Shown here: one piece after another, positions 19,082 to 26,567 of the stretch
How the letters are laid out: every line of letters begins with the position of its first letter
Numbering within the stretch: the stretch's first letter is position 1
Source of the DNA: JAICYJ01 sp035695105
GTDB lineage: Bacteria; Actinomycetota; Thermoleophilia; Gaiellales; JAICJC01
Direction of reading: 5' to 3'
Assembly: GCA_035695105.1 (NCBI GenBank)
Contig: DASSEV010000048.1
Span: 62,001 to 126,000 of the forward strand
DNA length: 64,000 bases
Position numbers and translations under genes: made by a program
Notes under the pieces: generated by a model
Database searches by the model: none
Told to the model about the DNA's origin: nothing
What the model saw: the letters and a program-made list of their open reading frames with translations, nothing else

Positions 19082-20749
19082 TTAGTGAACGACGAGCCGC
19101 GCGGCCGGCGACCATGCCAGCGCCTGTGTCGTGCCGAGGCGGCGGAGCCGGGCGCGGATGAGATACGTGCCGCTCGTGGTGGGCGTGTAGGAGGACGCGC
19201 GGGAGGTGACGCCGGTGATCCAGTTGTGGTATCCGGTTCCACCGGGCGGATCGACTTGTACGTCGTAGGTGTAGCCGGTGGGCGCGGCGACTGCGGCCCA
19301 GGCGACTGGAACCTTGGTGCCGCTGCTGACGCTGTATGCGGCTAGCGAGGGTGGTACGCCGATGGTCGCTGTCGTCCCGCTTGGGCTGTCGTGGAGGGGG
19401 TAGGTGGCGGCGTAGACGTAGCGGTACGGGGTCGCGGAGTAGCCCGCCTGCACCACCGCGCTGTACAGATGAAATGGCGAGGCGTCCGCCAGCGTATGCG
19501 TGGTGCTCCCGGCGAGGAAATCAGGTGTCCCGCCCAGATGAACCTGCACGGAGGGCTGGCTGAACCCGGATGCCGACAGCCGCTCAGGGTTGAGCCGCTC
19601 AACGGTCTGTCCCCCCAGAGCCCAGTACGTCCCCTGATTCACGGCGATGCTGCCGAGGCCAGATGTGACGACCTGGCCCGCGTCGTAGGGCGGCGCAAGC
19701 TGCTGCCAGGCATGACCGTCGTAGTGGAGGTAGAAGGCGTGGCCGCTTCCAGCTCCGCCGAGGGCCCAGACGTCATGTGAGCCGGTGGCAGCGACCGATG
19801 CCAGTTCCGCGCCGCTGGGAGCTGCGGGTACCGAGACTGTAGTCCAGGACGTCCCGTCGTAGTGCGCAAGAAGCGGCGAGAGCCTCTGCGCCCCCCCGGT
19901 GCCAACCGCCCACACATCCGTCGGGGAGATGGCGGCAACGTCGCTGTAGCCGTCGAATTGTCCGGTCGCAGGGGGCGCGGCCACCCTCTGCCACCCAAGG
20001 CCGTTGTAGTGGATGATCAGCGGCCTGCTGTTGTAGCCGGTGACAGCGTCGTGCCAGAACACTGAGCCGACGCCCCAGATGTTCGTCCGGCTTATGACGG
20101 AGAAGGCGCTGATGCTGTTGCTCTTGTCCGTCGTGGCGGGATCCGGGATCCCGGAGGGCCGTGGCATGACGCTCCACGAACTGCCGTTCCAGTGTTCCAG
20201 GACGGCCGCCTCCGCGTTGAGGTCGGTGGAGCCGAGTGCGTGTTCGGTCAGCGCCAACCAGATGTTCGACGGTCCCACCTCGGCAAACGCGGCTGGCGGG
20301 TTGGTGTAGTCCGTCGGGGGTGAGAGGGTCGCACCAGCGCCGTAGGTCCAAGACCCACCGGCATAGCGGTCGATGATCACCCCGCTGTTCGCTTGGTTGA
20401 AGTCGCCGTTGCCCGCGGCGAACACCTGCGTGGAGTCCGCTGTCACAGCGAACAACTGGTTGTAGACGTCTGCAGCGGCTGGAGTAGATTCCGGCAGTAT
20501 CTGTCCCATCCAGCTGGCTCCGTTCCAGTGCCAGCCGAAGGCATCCGTGCCCCCGTTCCGGTCGGCGTTGCCCACGACCCAAGCGTCGCTGGGTGACACC
20601 ACCGCGAGCGCAACGGGTCTCGCGCCGGACGTCGTGCCCGAAAGTGGCGACGCGGTCCACCACGGCCCGGGGTTCGACGAAGCTCGCGCGACCGGCGAGA
20701 CAGTCACGGCCACCAAGACGCTCAAAGCGAGCGTAAAGCCGACGCGCAT
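19082..20749 (-). CDS. Secreted repeat (propeller-like) protein
   Basis: A 555-residue exported protein. Residues 1-27 are a signal peptide. Residues 30-420 hold several imperfect repeats of about 50 residues with the pattern S-x-x-D-V/A-W-x-V/L-G followed by HWNG/HYDG-x-S/A-W (SPSDAWVVG, SPTDVWAVG, SHDVWALGG), which should build a beta-propeller. Residues 470-555 look like a fibronectin type III-type domain (TYDVQVDPP, GTYLIRARL). ATG 20749 is chosen because AGGAAGG lies six bases upstream; an upstream extension would put residues before the signal peptide. No catalytic motif is visible; adhesion or matrix binding is a guess. It probably belongs to the island cargo. Confidence 0.75.
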   Translation of the reverse strand: MRVGFTLALSVLVAVTVSPVARASSNPGPWWTASPLSGTTSGARPVALAVVSPSDAWVVGNADRNGGTDAFGWHWNGASWMGQILPESTPAAADVYNQLFAVTADSTQVFAAGNGDFNQANSGVIIDRYAGGSWTYGAGATLSPPTDYTNPPAAFAEVGPSNIWLALTEHALGSTDLNAEAAVLEHWNGSSWSVMPRPSGIPDPATTDKSNSISAFSVISRTNIWGVGSVFWHDAVTGYNSRPLIIHYNGLGWQRVAAPPATGQFDGYSDVAAISPTDVWAVGTGGAQRLSPLLAHYDGTSWTTVSVPAAPSGAELASVAATGSHDVWALGGAGSGHAFYLHYDGHAWQQLAPPYDAGQVVTSGLGSIAVNQGTYWALGGQTVERLNPERLSASGFSQPSVQVHLGGTPDFLAGSTTHTLADASPFHLYSAVVQAGYSATPYRYVYAATYPLHDSPSGTTATIGVPPSLAAYSVSSGTKVPVAWAAVAAPTGYTYDVQVDPPGGTGYHNWITGVTSRASSYTPTTSGTYLIRARLRRLGTTQALAWSPAARLVVH

Positions 20750-20933
20750 GAAACCCTTCCTAGACGGCAAGACCGATCCCCAATGTACGGCGAAATCCAC
20801 CGCTCGGTCAATGCCTGCGAATCAACCAAGCGAACGCCCCAATCAGACGAACGTCAACTCGCCAGTCAACGGGCATGACGTCGTGTGCACGTCCGCGCGG
20901 ACGACCGCTTCCCACGGTAGCTTGCGACCCAAG

Positions 20934-21309
20934 TTGGCCGTCCCCGAACATGCTGGAAGTGGCTTGATCGTCTTGTCGCGGCCGCGTTGGGGGTCGAGCG
21001 ACTGGTTCCGAAGCTGGCGGGTGATCGTCGGCGGGGAAAAGGTCGGCAAGCTCCGCCCCGGCGGCACCGTTCGGGTTGAGGTTCAACTCGGCTCGCATCG
21101 GGTCTGGTGCGGTTGACTGGGTGCGCAGCAATGAGGTCACCGTCTCAGTGGAAGCCGGTGAGGAATGCCACCTCTCCTGCCGCCCCGCGATAACCCCTGG
21201 AACTGGTTTCGGGAGCGGCCACGAAGATGAGCCGCGGCCGTACGCGCACGGTACGCCCGGCCACGCAATCGCCCAAACCATGCGGCCTCAGGAGGGTGCG
21301 GGGTATTAG
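20934..21309 (+). pseudogene. Frameshifted small beta-domain protein
   Basis: Two frames together give a recognisable small domain. The first (from about TTG 20934 to 21116) encodes GLIVLSRPRWGSSDWF, then VIVGGEKVGKLRPGGTV, then VEVQLGSHRV. The second (open from 21076) continues with AVDWVRSNEVTVSVEAGEE. The pattern VDG-x-x-VG-x-[LI] ... PGxHxVRxxxDW matches a common small actinobacterial domain that normally runs in one frame. The break falls near 21105. A sequencing slip or a genuine mutation would explain it. The true start and the end after 21170 are uncertain. Confidence 0.5.
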
Positions 21310-21375
21310 GAATCCTGCGCGACGTCGGGGCCATCCTGCGGCATGCGCCACCACAGTCTGCGATGCCGCTCCCGT

Positions 21376-22020
21376 TCAACTGCGTCGCCAGCCTCCCTGG
21401 ATCTCCGGAGGACGCGGTGTGAAAGGTGTTCTACATGGCCACCCCAGACCCGAACCCGGAGCGGCGGCAGTGCCTGACTGTCGGCCGCTAGTGACCTCCG
21501 AAAGGAAGGGCGGAAGCATGTCTCGCAGAGCGGGTCGGACGCGCCACCGATCCATTCGCCGGTCCTCGCAGTCCAGTACGTCGAGCATCAAGACGGCCGC
21601 AGTGATTCCATGATCGCCAACCTCGGCAACTGGCACCACCGTCCCGGTAGTTGTCACTTCGGGTGCAAGCACAGCGACCTCGCCGCGAGGGTCATTCTTT
21701 AGCAGAGGGTCCTCGACCGTTACGGCGAGAGCGCCGAAGCCAACACGGACACGATCCCCGTTCCAGTCATCTGGGACGAACGAAGCACCGATGCCGACCT
21801 CCTGTCTCGGCGGAGAAGGATGCAGCCCCCACGACACGGACTCGCGGGTGGAGAGGATGCCGACGACGCGGATCACCGTCGCGCAGACAAGGCTCACGTC
21901 CAGCCGCCAGACCGTTCGCGGCTCTAGACGGGGCGGCTCGGTGGTGTACATCCGCGGCACCCAGCACACGGCGATCCGCGCCTCCCGGCGGTGTAGCCCC
22001 GCTGAGCCTCCGGTCGCCAT
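21376..22020 (-). CDS. Hypothetical protein in the island
   Basis: A 214-residue frame with reasonable GC-rich third positions, strongest between residues 40 and 160 (VPDDWNGDRVRVGFGALAV, EDPLLKNDPRGEVAVLAP). No known domain is recognised; the alternating pattern suggests beta structure and the first 30 residues are arginine-rich. ATG 22020 has no good ribosome-binding site; in-frame GTG codons lie further in, and the N-terminus may be over-called. The C-terminal 40 residues (from about GTAAAPGSGLG) show weaker codon bias. It could be a decaying gene. Nothing around it suggests a function. Confidence 0.4.
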   Translation of the reverse strand: MATGGSAGLHRREARIAVCWVPRMYTTEPPRLEPRTVWRLDVSLVCATVIRVVGILSTRESVSWGLHPSPPRQEVGIGASFVPDDWNGDRVRVGFGALAVTVEDPLLKNDPRGEVAVLAPEVTTTGTVVPVAEVGDHGITAAVLMLDVLDCEDRRMDRWRVRPALRDMLPPFLSEVTSGRQSGTAAAPGSGLGWPCRTPFTPRPPEIQGGWRRS

Positions 22021-22075
22021 ACCCGCCCAGCCTATCTACCGCGATGGCGAACGGTTGGTGCACGGATGCGCTATC

Positions 22076-22279
22076 TCACGGACCCGCTGGCGCTGCGGGT
22101 GACGCACCGGGCGGTGTGACGGGGACAGGAAACGGCAGCTGGATCTGCGTCACCTGGTTGCCCTTGATGAAGCCGCGGCCGAAAACAGCCTGCGCTGTTC
22201 CTGTTGCCGCGTCTCGGTCATGCGGGATTGTCTCCAAACCCACGATTCGCTTCGGCACGCTGCAGTGGCAACGCCGCAT
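22076..22279 (-). CDS. Hypothetical short protein
   Basis: A 67-residue frame (starts MRRCHCSVPKRIVGLE, ends in a proline/alanine-rich tail). The composition of residues 30-67 looks protein-like, but no domain, signal peptide or ribosome-binding site is clear. It lies just upstream of the 214-residue hypothetical gene on the same strand and could be part of the same decayed locus. Confidence 0.28.
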   Translation of the reverse strand: MRRCHCSVPKRIVGLETIPHDRDAATGTAQAVFGRGFIKGNQVTQIQLPFPVPVTPPGASPAAPAGP

Positions 22280-22328
22280 GGTTGCCGCGAAACGTGGCTA
22301 GCGGCGGTTCGCTTCAGCAGGCCCAACC

Positions 22329-22382
22329 GACTTAGAATCCTCTGTCCTTCGGGGCGCGTGAGTTCGAGTCTCACCCCGGGCA
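22329..22382 (+). repeat. 3' half of tRNA-Leu(UAG), att remnant
   Basis: The sequence starts at the anticodon loop (GACTTAGAATCC), runs through a variable arm (TCCTTCGGGG), the T arm (GAGTTCGAGTCTC) and ends CCCCGGGCA. It lacks any 5' half. It resembles the tRNA-Leu(UAA) 3' half but has anticodon UAG and several differences, so it marks a second, older or distinct insertion edge. The inositol gene cluster begins nine bases later. Confidence 0.7.
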
Positions 22383-22390
22383 TATCGAGG

Positions 22391-23350
22391 CTATCGAGCT
22401 GGACGCGGGCCGTGAGAATGCGATCCGCTGGGCGATGGGGGAGGCTGCGCACGTGAAGCGCATTGATCAGCCAGCAGCGCATTGATCCGGCCCGCCGCCT
22501 CCAGCGCTGCCACCGCATCCCCGCCCGTCGCGCCCGTCATCGGCGCACCACGCACCGCCGTCGCGAACGCGGCGTGCTCGGCAACGACCGCTGCCCTGGT
22601 CTCGCGGGCACCGTCCGCGCCCCAGATGAACGGCACTCGCTCGTAGGCGAGCTCTCCGACCACCTCCATCCAGCAGGAGTCCGGCTCGGGGAAGCGGCGT
22701 CCCAGCGTGATCACGCCGAGCGTCGGGCCGAGCCGCAGGGCGATCGCCGCGGCGCTGCCGTCGTCGGCTGCGACGGCGGACACATCGTCCACCTCCCGCC
22801 CGGTCATCCAGCGAAGCTGGTCGATCTCGTGCACCCCCATGTCGATCACGATCCCGCCGCTGTGCGCCTCGAACTCGGGCCCCGGCGGGTGCTCGTCCCA
22901 CTGGTGCAGGGCCAGGAGCTCGACCGTCCCGAACTCGCCGCGCGCCATCCGCGACCGCAGCGCCACCAGCGACGGCACGAACCGCCGGTAGTAGCCCACC
23001 TGCAATACCACACCCGCCGTGGCCGCGGCAGCGGTGGCCCCAGCCGCCTCCTCCAGGCTCACGCCCACCGGCTTCTCGCAGAAGACGTGCAGCCCGGCCG
23101 CAGCCGACTGCTCGACGAGCCGACGGTGCAGATCCGTTGGCGCGGCTATCACGACCGCCTCCGCCAGCCCCTCAGCTGCCAGCTCCTCGATCGACGCGAC
23201 CACCGGGACGCCCCACCTCGCCGCGCGGTCGACCGCGACCGGTTCGACGACCGCGGCCAGCCGGGCGTTCTCCGCGGAGGCCAGCGCCTCGAGGTGCACG
23301 CTGCCCATACGGCCGGCTCCGACCACGGCGACTGCCATCGGATCGGTCAC
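22391..23350 (-). CDS. iolG: Gfo/Idh/MocA dehydrogenase, IolG-like
   Basis: A 319-residue NAD-dependent oxidoreductase of the Gfo/Idh/MocA family, most like inositol 2-dehydrogenase. It has the Rossmann loop VVGAGRMGSVH, the catalytic lysine motif FCEKPVG, GYYRRFVPS and the substrate-side HEIDQLRW block. In the pathway it would oxidise myo-inositol to scyllo-inosose. GTG 23350 or ATG 23338 can serve as start. The C-terminal 25 residues (PPPSPSGSHSHGPRPAR at the end) look unlike family members, and the frame stops nine bases from the tRNA-Leu(UAG) remnant, so the 3' end may have been altered by the island insertion. Divergent from the zinc dehydrogenase gene. Confidence 0.75.
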   Translation of the reverse strand: MTDPMAVAVVGAGRMGSVHLEALASAENARLAAVVEPVAVDRAARWGVPVVASIEELAAEGLAEAVVIAAPTDLHRRLVEQSAAAGLHVFCEKPVGVSLEEAAGATAAAATAGVVLQVGYYRRFVPSLVALRSRMARGEFGTVELLALHQWDEHPPGPEFEAHSGGIVIDMGVHEIDQLRWMTGREVDDVSAVAADDGSAAAIALRLGPTLGVITLGRRFPEPDSCWMEVVGELAYERVPFIWGADGARETRAAVVAEHAAFATAVRGAPMTGATGGDAVAALEAAGRINALLADQCASRAQPPPSPSGSHSHGPRPAR

Positions 23351-23353
23351 CTG

Positions 23354-23359
23354 TATTGT
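23354..23359 (+). promoter_or_regulatory. -10 box TATTGT, 8 nt before start
   Basis: TATTGT precedes the GTG of the zinc dehydrogenase by eight bases. The 17-bp gap between the two divergent genes must hold both promoters. Confidence 0.4.
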
Positions 23360-23367
23360 CTCCGCTC

Positions 23368-24525
23368 GTGAGCGACGTCCGCGCAGCGGTCATGCACGGC
23401 CCGGGCAGGCTGTCGGTGGAGTCGTTTCCCTGTCCCGATCCGGAGCCCGGTGCCGCCGTCCTTCGCACCCGCTTCAGCGGCATCTGCGGCACCGATAAGC
23501 ACACCTGGCGCGGCGAGAGCCTGCAGTACGCAGGAACCGATCACGAGCGTGGAGTGCCCTACCCCGTGATCTGCGGCCACGAGAACGTCGGGGTGATCGA
23601 GGCGATCGGCCCCGGTCCCTCGCCGGTCGACGAGCATGGCCGCGAGCTGCGGGTGGGTGACCGCGTCGTGCCCGCTCCGAACCTCACCTGTGGTCGCTGC
23701 CGCTTCTGCCTCGCGGAGGACATGCCCTACTACCTCTGCACGGCTCTCGAGGACTACGGCAACTCGCTCAGCTGCGCCGATCCCCCGCATCTGTTTGGCG
23801 GCTGGGCCGAGCGGATGTACCTGCTGCCCGGGACGCGGCTGTTCCGCGTGCCCGACGGCCTGCCAACTGAGCTCGCCGCGCTGACGGAGATCATGGCGGT
23901 GACCCACGGCCTCGACGCCGCGCGGTCGATGACCGCGCTCGGGGGCGGCTTCCGCGCCGGCGACACCGTTGCCGTCGTTGGCGTCGGCCCGCTCGGGCTG
24001 CTCCACCTCGCCAAGGCGGAGCTGCTGGGCGCAGGCCGGCTGATCGCGATCGATCCGCTGCCCGGGCGCCTCGAGCATGCCGCCTCGTTCGGCGCCGAGC
24101 TGTGCCTCGACGCGTCGCGCACGACCCAGGCGGAGAGGCGGCTTGCCGTGCGCGAGCTGACGGACGGCCTCGGCGCGGACGTGGTCTGTGACTGCTCCGG
24201 CGTGTCGGCGACGTTCACCGAGGCACTCGAGCTGCTGCGGCCGGGCGGCACGCTGGTCGAGGCTGGGGCGTTCGTCGACACCGGCACCGTCGAGCTGGAT
24301 CCCAACCGGCACATCTGCACGCCGGGGACGATGGTGATCGGGATCGGCGGGGAGCGTCTCGCCGCCTACGCACCGAGCCTCGCGCTGCTCGACCGCCACC
24401 AGGACCGCCTGCCGTTCCGGAGCGCGATCACCCACGTCGTGGGCCTGGACGAAATTGAGCACTCGCTCGAGCTGGCGCAGACGGGCGCCGCCATGAAGGT
24501 GCTCGTGGCGCCGAACGGCGCGTGA
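23368..24525 (+). CDS. Zinc-dependent medium-chain alcohol dehydrogenase
   Basis: A 385-residue MDR-family dehydrogenase. Catalytic zinc ligands are in GICGTD and CGHENVG; the structural zinc lobe is CGRCRFC followed by a fourth Cys in YYLC; the cofactor loop is VVGVGPLGLLHLA. It should oxidise a sugar, polyol or inosose with NAD(P). In some inositol pathways (IolM of Thermotoga) such an enzyme oxidises scyllo-inosose, but the classical IolE/D/B/C route is present here, so it may act on another cyclitol. GTG 23368 is used; ATG 23392 is an alternative. The stop TGA abuts the TCA (reverse stop) of the aldolase gene, forming TGATCA. Confidence 0.82.
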   Translation: MSDVRAAVMHGPGRLSVESFPCPDPEPGAAVLRTRFSGICGTDKHTWRGESLQYAGTDHERGVPYPVICGHENVGVIEAIGPGPSPVDEHGRELRVGDRVVPAPNLTCGRCRFCLAEDMPYYLCTALEDYGNSLSCADPPHLFGGWAERMYLLPGTRLFRVPDGLPTELAALTEIMAVTHGLDAARSMTALGGGFRAGDTVAVVGVGPLGLLHLAKAELLGAGRLIAIDPLPGRLEHAASFGAELCLDASRTTQAERRLAVRELTDGLGADVVCDCSGVSATFTEALELLRPGGTLVEAGAFVDTGTVELDPNRHICTPGTMVIGIGGERLAAYAPSLALLDRHQDRLPFRSAITHVVGLDEIEHSLELAQTGAAMKVLVAPNGA

Positions 24526-25470
24526 TCAACGGTACCAGCCGTCGAGGGGCTGCGGCAGGTCACCCACCCGCTGCCGCCACGGCTGCGCAAGGCGCTCGGC
24601 GGCCGCAACCAGGCGCTCGAGCAGCGGCCGGCAGGTGTCCTCCAGGGCCCGCTGCGACGCCTCCGCGTCGGGCAGCAGCGCGGCGTCGAACAGCGTGCGC
24701 CCGACGATAAAGCCGCTCGCCCCGGCGCGGCACGCGTCGTCGATCTGCGCCTCCAGCACGTCCGGATCGGCTCCCCCGCCGAGCAGCACCCACGGGATCA
24801 GCGGCCCGCAGGCCTCGTCCAGGGCCGTGCAGCCCTCGGCCGACCCCGGGTACTGCAGCTTGAGGACGTCCGGCTCGAGAGCAGCCAGCCGCCTGGCGCC
24901 CTCGATCACGAGCTGCGTGAACCGCTCGCCTCCCGCCCGCTCCTCACCCTCCCGCTTGTAGACGATCGGCTCAAGCACGAGGGCAAGTCCCGCCTCGCGG
25001 CACCCGGCAACCGCCTCCCGGACGACCTGCTCCTGGCGGGCCGCCTGATCCGTCACGTCGATGCGGAAGGGGAGCAGGAGCTTGGCCGCGCAGGCGCCCA
25101 GCTGCCGGGCCCTTGCCGGCGTCCAGCCCTCCAGAAACGGCGTCACCTCGAGCTGGGCGACGTCGCCATACCCGGCCGCCTCCAGCGGTACCGCGAGCCC
25201 CGTACCGCCGGGGAGCGCTCCGGCGGCGATCGCCTGGGCCGCCGAGTACTCGGCGTCGAGCAGCACCATGCTGGCAACGGGGGCGAGCGCACTGCAGACG
25301 CGGATCTTGAGCGCGGTGATGCCGGCGCGGTCGAGCTCGAGCCCGCGCCGGGCGAGCACCGCCTGGAGCGAGTCGCGGTGATCCATGGCCGCCCCTGTGA
25401 TCACGCCGGATGGAGACGCGAGCTGGTCGAGGGCACGGGCGCGCTGCGCCGACCGCAGGTGATCGGTCAT
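24526..25470 (-). CDS. LacD-like class I aldolase (probable DKGP aldolase)
   Basis: A 314-residue TIM-barrel aldolase resembling tagatose-1,6-bisphosphate aldolase LacD. Conserved parts are TALKIRV (Schiff-base-side strand), LLDAEY, PIVYKREGEE and DVLKLQYPG, whose lysine is the likely Schiff-base residue. In the inositol pathway the product of IolC must be split into dihydroxyacetone phosphate and malonate semialdehyde. No classical IolJ and no DUF2090 fusion on the kinase are seen here, so this enzyme is the best candidate for that step. It is the last gene of the leftward operon and overlaps the preceding dehydrogenase by four bases. Confidence 0.75.
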   Translation of the reverse strand: MTDHLRSAQRARALDQLASPSGVITGAAMDHRDSLQAVLARRGLELDRAGITALKIRVCSALAPVASMVLLDAEYSAAQAIAAGALPGGTGLAVPLEAAGYGDVAQLEVTPFLEGWTPARARQLGACAAKLLLPFRIDVTDQAARQEQVVREAVAGCREAGLALVLEPIVYKREGEERAGGERFTQLVIEGARRLAALEPDVLKLQYPGSAEGCTALDEACGPLIPWVLLGGGADPDVLEAQIDDACRAGASGFIVGRTLFDAALLPDAEASQRALEDTCRPLLERLVAAAERLAQPWRQRVGDLPQPLDGWYR

Positions 25471-26567
25471 GCCGGCACCCCGATCGCCAGGCGGGCGACC
25501 GCGGCCAGAAGACGCGCGTCACGGATCGCCTCCTCGACGGTGTTGCGCTGCGGTGCGGCTCCGGTGATGGCATCGTGGAAGCCTTCCAGCTCGCGCACGA
25601 ACCCCTCGGCATACCCCGCTTGCACCAGCGTCGTGTCGAGCCGCAGGCCGATCGAGCGCCGCACCGTCACCGCCGTCTGCTGGTGGTTGAGGTAGGGCGA
25701 CGGGAACTGGATCTCGAGCGCGAGGTCGTCGAAGTGCAGCATGTAGCGCTCCTGGTACCAGGCGATCCCCGGGGCGAACACCTGGGCGAAGTGCCAGGTC
25801 GCCTCGCCGTCGAGCAGCGAGACCGTGCCAGACGCCGAGGCGCCGCCGGCCCAGATCCGCCCGCCGACCGCGGGCCCGGCCGCGATGCCCATGCGGTCGA
25901 GCATGCCGTGCACGGAGTTCACCGTATGGACAACGCCGGACATGAGCGGATCGACGTAGCCGCGCAGCCCGGCGCCGTCGACCTCGATCCCGAGCGCCTC
26001 CGCCGCCTGCCTGCGCTGGAGCTCCCGCGCATCCTCGATCAGGTGAGCGGGCACATCGTCGGGTCGCAGCAGCGGCCGGTGGTCGACGAACGGCCAGCTG
26101 TCGGGGTCGTTGACGTCGACGGAGATGTATCGCAGGCCCCGTCCGCCCTCCGGAAGCAGCTCGAGCACGGCCTCGTAGTTGGGGTCGAAGCGCTTCATGT
26201 ACCCCACCTGCACGACCAGCCCGCTCGCGTCACGCCGGCGGATGATCTGCTCGGCGTCCGCCTCCGTATAGCAGAGCGGCTTCTCGGAGAATACGTGCAG
26301 GCCGGCATCCAACCCGGCCATCACCGTCCCCGGATGCAGCGGGTCGGGCGTCGCAACCAGCAGCGCGTCGAGCTCGAGCGCGAGGAGGTCCTCCAGCGCC
26401 GGCACGGCCGTCGTCGCGTGCCGCTCGGCGATGGCCGCGCGCACGTGCGCCGACGGGTCCGCCACGCCCACCAGCTCGAATCGGTCGCCCAGCGCGACCA
26501 GGTTCGGCAGGTGCTCGACCTGAGCGATCATCCCGCCGCCGACGACGCCGATCCGCACCCGGCTCAC
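25467..26567 (-). CDS. Gfo/Idh/MocA family oxidoreductase
   Basis: A 366-residue NAD(P)-dependent dehydrogenase. The Rossmann loop is GVVGGGMIAQ, the catalytic lysine motif FSEKPLCY, and GYMKRFDPNY follows. The C-terminal half differs from the IolG-like protein at 22.4 kb (no HEIDQLRW; instead VDHRPLLRPDDVPAHL), so it should act on another substrate, for example scyllo- or D-chiro-inositol or an inosose. GTG 26567 overlaps the iolD stop by four bases (GTGA); upstream extension would run into iolD. Its own stop overlaps the aldolase start. Confidence 0.8.
   Translation of the reverse strand: MSRVRIGVVGGGMIAQVEHLPNLVALGDRFELVGVADPSAHVRAAIAERHATTAVPALEDLLALELDALLVATPDPLHPGTVMAGLDAGLHVFSEKPLCYTEADAEQIIRRRDASGLVVQVGYMKRFDPNYEAVLELLPEGGRGLRYISVDVNDPDSWPFVDHRPLLRPDDVPAHLIEDARELQRRQAAEALGIEVDGAGLRGYVDPLMSGVVHTVNSVHGMLDRMGIAAGPAVGGRIWAGGASASGTVSLLDGEATWHFAQVFAPGIAWYQERYMLHFDDLALEIQFPSPYLNHQQTAVTVRRSIGLRLDTTLVQAGYAEGFVRELEGFHDAITGAAPQRNTVEEAIRDARLLAAVARLAIGVPA

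Larger units (their letters stand above)
11998..22382 (+). mobile_element. Putative genomic island at tRNA-Leu
   Basis: The segment starts in tRNA-Leu(UAA), contains an exact duplicate of its 3' half at 13313-13375, and ends at a 3' half of tRNA-Leu(UAG) at 22329-22382. Inside are strain-variable gene types (CAP protein, ABC exporter, PPK2, secreted repeat protein), long gene-poor stretches and a frameshifted gene. No intact integrase, relaxase or transposase is seen, so the element is either non-autonomous or decayed. The inner unit 11998-13375 and the outer unit may be separate insertions. Confidence 0.55.

Noticed and set aside
22150..22518. 122-codon minus-strand frame across the tRNA remnant and IolG end
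   Set aside because: It crosses the att remnant and overlaps the IolG-like gene in another frame; no protein-like features.
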